Assembly (NCBI GenBank): GCA_903813345.2
Contig: CAIIXF020000009.1
Coordinates: forward strand, 25,270,740-25,334,739
Source of the DNA: Owenia fusiformis
Lineage: Eukaryota > Annelida > Polychaeta > Sabellida > Oweniidae
Direction of reading: 5' to 3'
Length of the DNA: 64,000 bases
Position numbers and translations under genes: made by a program. The notes under the pieces were generated by a model. The model saw only the letters and a list, made by a program, of their open reading frames with translations. It ran no database searches and was not told where the DNA came from. Shown here piece after piece: positions 13,260 through 24,400 of the stretch. How positions within the stretch are numbered: the first letter of the stretch is position 1; each line of letters opens with the position of its first letter.

Positions 13260-16200
13260 ACAACATAACTGAGATTGAAACATATGTTTTCATGGAGTTT
13301 TCAATAGTGTAGTTTAATTGACAAAAAAATGAATATTGTTTTTGTATTCTACTGCTTACATCTACCTGCTTAGGAGAATGACTGCTTACCAATGACATTT
13401 CCGGATAAAACCCTGTCAATGGCAGACTAACTTTTTCAACAGAAGTTAAAGGGTATTAGTTTTTAAGATCTTCTTTTCTGTGAAGATGATACCCCTAAAT
13501 CACTTCATGCATAAACCAGAAACCCTGGCACTCTGTTTCTAATCATTACTTCACTAGGGGTATTTCAGCATAGATTCACAATATACTCTCCAGAGTATGG
13601 TTCACCACGAAGGATACTTAAGCTAATGGTAGGTATTAGTATTGTGGGATTCAAAACATGTACTATGTCCCTTAATAGACAAACTAGATGGATAAAGAGA
13701 GACCATGATAAATCACAAAATGTAGGTAAGGTATTGCTCTGTATCCAATAGCTAAAGGGCAGCTAATCTGTGTTGTTTTCAGACTACAAGACTTGTATTG
13801 ATCCTTGCTGGCATAAGAGTCCCAAAAGACAATTATAAACAGCATAATGGTACATGTTAAATAAGCCTCTCTGATGGTTTGATTTTGCATATTTAAAAGA
13901 GAGCTTCATGTACACTATCTCATATACTAAGGCTCTGACCCTGGAGGAATACAAATATGAGAGTCTTGCATCAAGTCTCCAGTACCCTATCCACCCTCTC
14001 TTTTAGTTACTTCACTATTAGGAGGCATTAAGTATAGGAGGGCCGCATTACATTCAAGGACTTGATACAGGACTAGGTATATGATCACATATAATGCAGT
14101 GGTCACATTTCCTTTATCTTCCACACTGGAAACTGGTCGATGAGTATTTTCTTCAAAACAGAATACAATTTTGAAAGAATACTCACCCTTCGGGTGCCGA
14201 TGCTGAAAATTTGAGCAAGTGTGACAACTGCATTAGTGCATCTGTACCTGAACATTAAAAGTGATTTTCCCACCATTAGAACAACCAGATGCTGTTCCTT
14301 CTTGAAAATTTTACAATAACATGCTATCCTGTTAAAAATCTGTTTTCTCCTTGTCAAAATGATAAAATAAAATAAAAATGACAAAATGTCCAAAGATTTG
14401 ACAACCCTTTGAAAAATGTCTTGTTATATGCTTTTTAATTTTTCAAATTTTTGCTTGTCTAATTCATCATTTTGACCATCATCCAAAACATCTCGAAAAA
14501 TCACAATTTGTGCTTGAAACTGGGTAACATAACCACAAAACCAAAAGAAAATAAACATGGAAACCTCTATAAACCATAATAACCTGCAAAAACAAACAGG
14601 AAAATGACTTTCAAAACCTCATATAAAAGGTAGATACATACTGAGCCCTGCTGTTTCATTTCTTATGTAAAAATAACATAGACTAGTCAAATTGGGGTAA
14701 TTAAGATTTAGAATATCATATAGCAATGGGGTTTAATGCTTCCAGTGATTCGAAGAGGCACAATCTATATCTTGTCTAAGGGACATGAACTGAAATTGAT
14801 AGAAATGGAATTCTCCTCACTATACTTTATAGTTTTACGATGTCAGATTACAGGCCCTCTCAGCCATGTCAGCTAAAAATTAGTTTTTACTGTAATTTAA
14901 TGCATGGGAACATGTACTTGTGATATAATCAGACAAATTAGGCTATCATCAAATTAAAGTAAGAACATCTGTTAGAATAAATGTACCTCAGTTATGGTAA
15001 TCTTATAAAAAGATGTTAATCACTTTGTATACCATCACAAAAATTTTGCATTTTTCAGATTTTTACCCATCAAAAAGAATCTAATCTAATCAGTATTTGT
15101 CAGTATTATAACCAAAAATAGAGGATATATTAACATCATATGGGCCAATCAGATCGCTTGGATTGTAAGTTTGTAACCATATTTTTATTTAATGGTGGTG
15201 ATCAAACTGAACCCTGTATGCCGAAAACTCAAGACCAAGAATCATCCCTTTCAAATCTATTGATAAGGTTTGTCTGGAAATATGCAACAAAAAATGAGAC
15301 ACCCGCAAGCAGACAACAATCTCCCAAAATAATAAAAATGGAGCTGAAGATGAGAACTGTTTCTTGCATTGCTGCAAAAAGCATACAGGCAGCATAAATG
15401 AATATTATTGAATTAGCATTGAAGAAGAACAACAAAGCAACCTAGCTCTGATATCTATTGTCTATCTGCGTGAGTTGAGCAATCAATAGTAGGCTCCTGG
15501 AGTCTCCATGCTTTATACATTATGTAGCACTAACACTGGGCTTGCAATTTACAATAACATATACAGGTATGCTACATACGGCATTGACAATAACAGAGAC
15601 AAAGATATCTCCAGGAATTGAAGCAAATGAGTGTTTTGGACAGCTTAGAATTTGAATAATAACCTAGTTGATAAAATCTATTGAATCTAGTTTTGTTTAT
15701 ATTAATGAAGAATTGAAATATCATACTTATCAACTTCCTCTAATGTCAAACTAGCCTACCTATTGTATTAGATCTCTTAACAAGAAGCTAGACCAACTAT
15801 TGAAAAGGGTCTAAATCAGAGAAGTACAATCATCTGATCAGTCTTTTTTGTCAAAATTGGTAAGATTTCCCAGGCTGAAAAATCTTAGACAACACCGTTA
15901 GAACATTGTTGGTATCCATTCTTGCTTAAGGGTTCACAAGTATGTTTGTTTCAAATGTCTAAATATTCAAGCCCTTCGAGTCAGTTAAATGTCAACTTCC
16001 CCAAATTTCAAGTTTCAAGAAGTAATTATCTTAAATATTTTATCATTCAACGAAGACATGCCATACCACCAGATGAGAATCTGGCAAAGTAACTTCACTT
16101 GTTTAACACATATACCATATACATACTGATGCGTTATATAGCTATGGTGCATGACCTGATCTATTAATCAACTTTAACTTGACGTCCTGAGGAAATATTC

Positions 16201-16712
16201 ATTTTTCATCTGGAAAAATGCACTTCTATATAAGATGACAGTAGGTAACAGGGAATCCCCTCTTTTCACTCCAGATCTGGTGCAACAGCACCTGGATGGA
16301 CCAAAAGATGGAGGAATTTTGACAGCTGAAATAGGCTAAATAACAAGCAAAATGACTACTAAAAACGAAAATTTCCCTGTTCTGCCGAACATTCAATATT
16401 ACTTTAGAATTTATTGAGGTATGCAATTTTTGTATGTTATATGTGCCAAAAACTCCGATATTGTAATTATACATCTACAACTTATACAAATGGTCACAGG
16501 CGATTTATTACCTGCGTTGTCAGGGACATTGGTTGTGGGGTAGCGCTACCAAACTGTAATATAATCTATTAACGAGGCAGAGCGTAGTATAACGTGCAGG
16601 GATAGGCACGGGACCCGGCACAGGATAAGTACATCATGTAACAACTAATGATATTATCAGTCATTATTTTCCTATAGCTCATTAGCAATATTTTACTTGT
16701 AGATATGCTTAC

Positions 16713-16829
16713 CTCTCTATAACTGCTACTCTCTGGATCAAATGTAGAGTTGATATCACGGAATGTCAAGTTTATATGAGGCCAAGAGCTAAAAAAATTA
16801 GCCAACCAAGGGACTTCATAACTCCTCAT
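16713..16829 (-). CDS. Tweety homolog, first coding exon (partial gene)
   Basis: Tweety proteins are five-pass membrane proteins linked to large-conductance anion currents and lipid handling. This exon encodes 39 residues from ATG (16829) to a GAG|GTAAGC donor (phase 0). Seen: MRSYEVPWLANFF, then SWPHINLTFRDINSTFDPE, then SSSYRE. The order Tyr-x-Val-Pro, a hydrophobic helix, Pro-His-x-Asn-hydrophobic, then Asn-Ser-Thr-Phe-x-Pro and a Tyr, is the conserved N-terminus of Tweety family members as I know them. The next segment of the family is the first transmembrane helix, but I could not place that exon with confidence. An open stretch at 15229-15435 has two hydrophobic helices but lacks family motifs. 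The downstream part of the gene should lie at lower coordinates. Identification rests on one exon. Confidence 0.6.
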
Positions 16830-18239
16830 TTTGAAAGTTATAAATCCTGAAGTAATAGTCACTATGTGCTTATATAAACAATTTCAGCATATTCCTTATA
16901 TACTCCTATGAAATTCTGCCAACTTTTGCTTGTTTTAATCCACATTTATGTTCCTAAATTGTAAACATAACGAGAAAATTTAACCATCGATTCTCAAATC
17001 GAAAATTACACCTGACCTACTTTAGCGACGCGCCACCTATTGAGGAAAAGTTTTACTGTAAATCTTCATGATTGGTTAATTTGCATACCTGTATTTTTGT
17101 GCGTACCACACATCAATATGCCTAGAGTCTTGACTCTCCTCTATTGTTTTGTGGGGGATATATGCTGTGTAAACCTTGGAAGTCATGTTGACCCCGATCT
17201 TTCAATATTCAAGACCAAAAAGAGTAAATAAATCCAGGGGAATAAATACGGAGAATACTGTACTGTATACAGGGTCGTCCAAAAAATCATTCACACTTTT
17301 GACAACATAGCATTTTCTAACAGGAAGATTTCCCTTTTTTAGTTTTTATCGAATCAAACTACTTCATAGTTGACGTAATGCTTTGATATTTGAACTATAT
17401 CAGGCGTTTATATGACATCGAATCATACTGTAGGCCTAGTTACGCTTTGATATTTTAACCAAAGCACGTTTATATGGCATTGGAACTCTTATTCCTCTAT
17501 TATTTCTCTGGAAAGGGATAACTCATATAATTAATATGAAAAGAATAGCTCAGAAAAGCTCAGAAAGGAATACACTCAGAAAACAATGGTAAGAAAGTGG
17601 TATGAAAAAGATGTGTTGAGATAGGCATATTGACTGCACAGTGCACACATGCTATCGCCAGCAAATACGCCATCTTTTAAATCTGTTAAACTATAAATTC
17701 GAAATCGCCAATTTTTAACAAAATTTTGGAACATTAAATGCCAACACATTATCCATGATTCGAAAAGCTTTTAGGAACCATTCTCTTCCACGAGACCACT
17801 CCTCTTTCCACTTCTAGTAGGGTATGTTCGTGATTGAGAGGGTACAATGGCTTAACAAGAATATTTTCACAGTTAATTCATAATTAATTGTCACACGTTT
17901 ATAAATTGTAAATTCTAATGTAAATTGTGTGTTTATGCAATGATCTCTTCCAAATGGTTGATGACTATGAATGGTGATGATGTTTGCAATTACATGTTCA
18001 TTTTACACAACTCATATTGTATTTTTACGTTCGGTTCTTTCCAAACACTCAATTTTTATTTATACATTTGTTTATCTAATATGTACATGTACCAAGGTAT
18101 TATATGATAATTCTATTGTTTTTCATCTGTTTTACAGAATAATGGAACACTGTGCATCAGCCATCCATTTTTCCAAAGTGATAACAAGAAAATCTTTCCA
18201 AAGTTCAACTGATGATCTACAATGACTGTATTAGCTCTT
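16830..18239. other. Intergenic region between Tweety 5' end and ITIH-like 3' end
   Basis: Both flanking genes are on the minus strand, so this should hold the Tweety 5' UTR and promoter. It contains a repeat at about 17340-17480 (TTGATATTTGAACTATATCAGGC) related to the outer ends of the 37530-40555 element, and a lone TACAGGGTCGTCCAAAAAAT end at about 17269. No other exon was recognised. Confidence 0.4.
18055..18060 (-). promoter_or_regulatory. Candidate polyadenylation signal of the ITIH-like gene
   Basis: AATAAA on the minus strand lies about 180 bases past the stop codon at 18240-18242, a normal 3' UTR distance. In AT-rich DNA this hexamer is common, so it is only a candidate. Confidence 0.35.
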
Positions 18240-18424
18240 TTAATACCAAAAACATTTTTGCAAAAATCTGCCCAAGAGTTCATCAAATCCCCGGGCATTT
18301 TCAGGTATTGTCCAGCAGTTAAGTGAGTGACTCCAGTTAACAGTGACGCTGTAGTCGGCCACATGGACTGTGCCCTTGTACGAGAATTCGGAAGGGATGA
18401 ATAAACCCTGGGACGACACCGTAC
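18240..18424 (-). CDS. ITIH-like gene, terminal exon
   Basis: 185 bases from acceptor TTTACAG to TAA. It encodes GTVSSQGLFIPSEFSYKGTV, then NWSHSLNCWTIPENARGFDE and a short basic/aromatic tail ending FLQKCFWY. The Cys-Trp and the following Glu-Asn-x-x-Gly-Phe-Asp-Glu align with the conserved end of the ITIH C-terminal domain. Confidence 0.7.
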
Positions 18425-21400
18425 CTGTAAATAACAAATATGAATAAACAAAAAATTTACACAACCACGACCCAATTTTGTTAAGGAAAATGCACAGATT
18501 TCTGTGATTAAAGTACCTCAATAATCCAGATATACAAGGGGTGGTCAATAAGTAATGGACGCTTTTTCACTCGGATGCTTTTTATTGACCAAACTCTTAG
18601 ATTTTTTCACAAGTACATATTTTGGCTTCAAATCGTCAGGCCTGATAGACAATTATATGATTTACCACTTGTGAAAAGAGGTTGGTCAATAAAAAACATC
18701 CGTGTAAAAAGGGTGATCAATAAATTATGGATGCTTTTTATGTCAACATGATTTAAGGAAGATCCGAATGCCCAGGAGTTTGATAATTATAATTTGCATG
18801 ACGACAATTATCAGTAATTAAACTTTAACACATTAATGGCTATTCGTCACTTTTTAACGAAAAAATAGTATTTAGTAAAGCACGTCATTACCCATAATCC
18901 CTGCTGCATTGTCAGCTAGTTTCTGAACCTCACCGATCATGAAGTCAAGATGAGTCAAATGCTTCATTACAACTAGATGGACAAGATCCCCTAAAATATT
19001 GGTATAATTAATAAACAATGGGAACCAAGATGTCTTAGGACTTATTGACACGATTCCAGATTACTTTGAAATTTCGTTTTTACTGCAATTAACGGTCTTT
19101 GATCATTGGTGTAGATGTTTTCATTGGCTTTGACACAGATACATAGATATATGACACAGATGTAGACCTAAATTAATACAGGATCAATATTTGCAAATAA
19201 CCAGTTGAATAACAAATTAAGTTAAAATTGTGATTGTTATCTAATCACGCAGGAGTTGGATTTATTAGTGTCGACACACTGCCACACATTTTCCCTAAAT
19301 TAAAAACACAACTGATGAACAGTGCGGGATTGGCTATTTTCAGTTCTCAAGAAAATATAAGGCCCGGGAATGAAGGATTCTATAGCTACGTTCTGACCTA
19401 TTTGTATGTCCATCTCAGACCTGTATACCCTCACTTTCACCTGGTCTGAGCCATTAAATGACAGCACGTCTTTCTCCCACGTGTGCACGTAGCGTGGCGT
19501 TTGTCTGAAATATACAGCACGTTACGTACACAGGGGCGGATCCAAGAACCAACAAGGGGGGGGCCCAAATTTCAGGTCATAAGAAAAAAACGTCCGCGCT
19601 TTTTGGGCCCCTAAAATCCAAAAGTGGGCCCAAATTTTGAAATTTTGAGGCCCATTTTCTTCAAAATTTGGCCTGAAATTAAAAAATAAGGCCTTAAAAG
19701 GCCCAGTAATGACCAAAAAGGCCTAATTTTTAGGGCCTGAAGGCCTTGTTTCGCCCAAAAAAAATTTTGGGCCCAATTTTTTTTTCTGGGCCCACCCAAG
19801 GGGGGGGGGGGCGGGCCCCCAGCCCCCCCCCCCCTAATCCGCCAGTGGTACATGTCAAGGAAATCACTGTTGTAACGTCATGTAGTGGTGAAGTTCGTTT
19901 GGAGCTGGTAGGCTAATACGGTGAATCCATTGGCTCGAAGCTCATATATTTTAACGTGCATTTAAAGAGCTCGAGCTCTAATAAACTCAAAGTGCCCGTT
20001 TAACAGGGAGTGAATGATGATGAAGATGATACGAGACTGTTATAGTTGTTATAAAAGATATCGTTTAGTTGATGATTAGAATCTATATTTGATGGCTTTA
20101 AAGATTGTGTCGTTTATGATGGGAATCGATAATTGATGACTATGAAGATTGTGTCGTTGATGATTAGAATCGATAGTTGATTGACTATAAAGATTGTGTC
20201 GTTGATGATGAGAATCGATAGTTGAAGACGAAAAAGATATTATGTCGTTGATAATGAGAATCGATGGCTGATGACTATGAAGATTGTATCGTTGACGATT
20301 AGAATCGATAGTTGATGGCTATAGAGATATTTTAGTGTCTTTGATGATGAGAATCGATAGTTGATGGCGAAAAATATATTGTGTCGCTGATGATGAGAAC
20401 CGATAGCTGATGACTGTAAACATTGTATCGTTGATGATTAGAATCGATAGTTGATAGCTATTAAGATTGCATTGTTGATGATGAGAATCGATAGTTGATG
20501 GCGAAAAATATATTGTGTCGCTGACGGTGAGAACCGATAGTTGATGACTGTAAACATTGTATCGTTGATGATTAGAATCGATAGTTGATAGCTATTAAGA
20601 TTTCATTGTTGATGATGAGAATCGATAGTTGATGGCGAAAAATATATTGTGTCGCTGACGATGAGAACCGATAGTTGATGACTGTAAACATTGTGTCGTT
20701 GATGATTAGAATCGATAGTTGATGGCTATTAAGATTGTATTGTTGATGATGAGAATCGAAAGTTGATGATGAGAATCGAAAGTTGAAAGCGAAAAAGATA
20801 TTGTGTTGGTGATGATGAAAACCAATAGTTGATGACAATAAATACATAATAAATATTCTCTCGTTAATGATTAGAATCGAAAGTCGATGGCTATTAAGAA
20901 TGTATTGTTGATGATGAGAATCTATAGCTGATTAATAAAAAGATTGTGTTGTTGACGATGAGTGAACTGTGTAATTCCCTCTTGATCTTACCTTGAGCCA
21001 GATGTGAACAATATATCACTTCTAGTGGCGTAAATGGTAACAGTGTTGGTTTCTATAAGTAGTTCACCAATATACTTCGCCAGGGATCCAGATTTTAGTG
21101 TCGTATCACCATTTATGAATTTAGCTCTTACTCGTGTACCTAGATCAGTAATAATCAGTATGAATTGGGTGATCGACTAAATGATTCATATCTCTGTCAT
21201 GGTTATTAAGAAAATCAACAAAAAGTTCAGAATTTTTATTCAAAACTTTTATAATCTTTTATGTTCAGAATTTTTTTCAAAACTTTTATGATTTTACTAG
21301 GTATTTAAGTTTATGCTAATAAACCCTTAAAATTGGACCATCTCGTAAATGAAATTGTTGGAAATACTACCAACGTTCAAGATTCAATATTCAAACGTGA

Positions 21401-24400
21401 TAGAATTCTGAAAAGTTGCATCCCTATCTACTCTATGGAACTACCCTGAACGCAGAATCTAGTTAAAACTACGACGAAGCTCTCTTTTAAGAAGAGGGTA
21501 ATATGGAACAGATAATCTGTCAATTCGATAGTCCGGTCCTAATTACCAAGTTGTTACAAATTACTATTGTCTATAAAAATGATGCACGGCAACGGAGTAA
21601 TTTGATTGGCCAAGAGCATGGACTATATGCAAATACAGTAAAACCTGTGAACGTTGAACATTTTTGCCGAGAAAAAGTGTTGGTATATGTTCACTACAGA
21701 GAGGATAATTTGTTCAGAAGTCAGTAGAGTACGTGTGGAGGAAGGGTGTCCACTAGAGACATGTGTTCACTAGAGAGAGGTGTTCACTAAGACAGGTTTT
21801 ACAGGTTATAAATCCAATCTGCATCATGTACCTGTGGCTTTTTCACTCAGAAACTCATATACTTGATTTGGTTCCCCAAATACATCGTAACATAGGTGCT
21901 TGTCTGTTCCTTTTATCTTCTGCCGGATATGAGGGTCGCCTTTCACTAAAATTGTCACAAAAAGAACACAGTATAGTTACACCAGAATAAAGCATTCTTG
22001 CGATTTTTCCGTTGGAACTATGAATTCTGGGCCCATGAAAAGATGTCAGCGTGATTGCTCTATGTATTAAGTTTTCAGACGATGTCTTATAAGTTTTGTA
22101 CATATACACCTTTATATGAAGCGTCCACAACTAGCACCCACATATCAGGCCTCCTAGACTATTATCAACGCGAGCATCAGGTGTGTGGTTCGCGAGCACG
22201 GATCTCTGTTCGCAAGTGGAGAAATATGTTCGGGAGCGAGGAAATGGTGGTGCGCGACTAAAGATTTCACGTTCGTGATGTGTGAATCGTGGTTCGAGTG
22301 CGAAGAACATATATAGTTCGCGAGATCAGAACTGATGTTCGCGTTGATGGAAGTATAAGAGACCTGTATATTATATGGAACATATAAATAATTGAATAGT
22401 ACTCGTTTTGGACATCAGTGTCACCTTAATATTTTACTCACCACACATGAAATCAACGCAAATAAAAGCATGATGGATTTCTTTGCAGGTTGAGTTACTT
22501 TGGCATGCTGCAAATAAAGAAAATGTACGAATGCATCACCCTACTCAGCATTATATCGAGAATGATTATACATAGAGCAATTCGTAAAGCAATATGTGAA
22601 CTTTTATATATAGTATTTCCAATTATGCGCATTATTAGTAATAGCAAATCACAATTATATGTTAAGGGTATCAACGATTTTAAAAACGAGTTTTTCTTTT
22701 GTCTTGTCTCATATTCAATGTGGAAACCTCAAAGCATGATAGTTTCCCTGTATTTTACTGAAATCGCTAAATACGCCTGTGAAGGAAAGTATACCATAAC
22801 ATAATAGTTGAGCAAGTGAGGGTTTGCCTCTTTAATGTACATGTAAGCACTAAGCAGGCCAGATTGTTGAAGCCAGCAGTCTTATTTGCAAAAAGACAAA
22901 TTCAGTACGTTATTAAAGAATGGACTTCAATTGGAGGATCTCAATTGCTCAGCTATAACGTCTTTCTCGTGATATTTACTAACGAGTCGGTGTAGTAGTA
23001 GACGCCGTTGTTGTGGTAGGCGTCGTTGTCGTTGTTGTTGGCGTCGTCGTCGTTGTGGTAGGCGTCGTCGTCGTTGTTGTTGGCGTCGTCGTCGTTGTAG
23101 TAGGTGTCGTCGTCGTTGTTGTTGGCGTCGTCGTCGTTGTAGTAGGCGTCGTCGTCGTTGTAGTAGGCGTCGTCGTCGTTGTTGTTGGCGTCGTCGTCGT
23201 TGTGGTAGGCGTCGTCGTCGTTGTAGTAGGCGTCGTCGACGTTGTTGTTGGCGTCGTCGTTGTGGTAGGTGTCGTCGTCGTTGTAGTTGGCGTCGTCGTC
23301 GTTGTAGTTGGCGTCGTCGTCGTCGTGGGCGTCGTTGTTGTGGACGTCGTCGTTGTTGTTGGTGGCGTGGTGGTGGTGGTTGTCGTCGTTGTTGTTGTTG
23401 TTGTAGTAGTTGTTGTGCGTATTCCACCAACTAAAATACAAAAGGAAAAAGCATAGAAATAGCTCCGTGTATCATTATTTGTACTTTCTTTTTGATAACA
23501 ATTCGAGCAAAACAGAATGCCAAATTGGGTTAAAGAAGAAAAATGTCTGTATGCCAGGCTAGCATAAATTCTGTCATTTCCAATTAGATTCTGAATTCGA
23601 CACAAACTCCTGCTTCTTTTACTGGACCTAAATAAACATATCTAATGTAGAAAGGGAAAACAATACCAATCGGTTAATTTAAACACGAATGCTATGATGT
23701 ATCTCACATATCCACGAACTAGTGCTTTCGGATTGCGTTGCGATACATATTTTCTGAATGATTTTGAGGCGTGTTAAGACATCGTTTTTCGTGCGTTAAT
23801 CAAAATTTAAGATATTGGGGATTTTTTCTTTTCACTGCGCCCTGTACACCATTTCCTTCGGTTGTTTCCATTTTTGCGTCTGTGTTTACATATTATTTTA
23901 TAGATAGACACCTTTTTGAAAGGCAACGGATATTTTATTGCCATTTATAAACATTTATTTATTACCCCTCCCCCTCTCCCTCGATCAATCGTCATGGTTC
24001 CCTTTCAGAACTTCTACCCCACTTAAAAGATGACTCACCACAAAGTCCATCTACGCACAATTGTAAATTATGGTACTGATCGCAGTCTGACTCCCTCACA
24101 CATGTTGGATGTGATCCTAAAATGCAAAAGCTCGTTTATACAATGTATGAAACAAGTCTTCGAGTACTGGGGTATTTAGGTAGTTCTGCGTCTTCTATTA
24201 GCATGGTCTACATGGATACGTGCTACATCTTTTAGTTTTTCCACAAAGAGTACACAAACCTAGATTATTACTTTGTGTAACAAATATTATAGATATATGA
24301 CAAAGGAGAAATTCAATGACCTAAATTGTTCGTACTTTTAGAAAGTAGGTCACTGAATTATCTAAATTTTCGTAGATTGTAGAAAAACTGTTCACCCTGA

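Larger units (their letters stand above)
7114..16712. other. Long non-coding stretch, probably Tweety intron or 3' region
   Basis: No exon here could be supported with both splice signals and a recognisable protein. The stretch contains scattered MITEs (listed separately), a C-run at 9432-9446, a short perfect hairpin CTGTCGCAGTGTTGCGACAG at about 10559, and a lone TACAGGGTTTCCAAAAAAG end at about 10789. If the Tweety exon at 16713-16829 is real, the rest of that gene should lie here on the minus strand. A decayed copy of the 13165-13259 element lies at about 14100-14240. Confidence 0.4.

Noticed and set aside
13156-13419. Phe-Tyr-containing minus-strand frame as the Tweety Gly-Phe-Tyr-Gly-Asn segment
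   Set aside because: The residues after Gly-Phe-Tyr are Pro-Glu-Met, not Gly-Asn, and the frame overlaps a MITE.
15229-15435. Minus-strand open frame with two hydrophobic segments as Tweety exon 2
   Set aside because: An acceptor gives a compatible phase, but the Cys-rich loop and other Tweety motifs are absent. Hydrophobic frames are common in AT-rich DNA.
23013-23456. Plus-strand (Val/Gly)-rich open frame
   Set aside because: It is the complement of the Thr/Pro exon, which has splice signals and fits a multi-exon gene on the minus strand.
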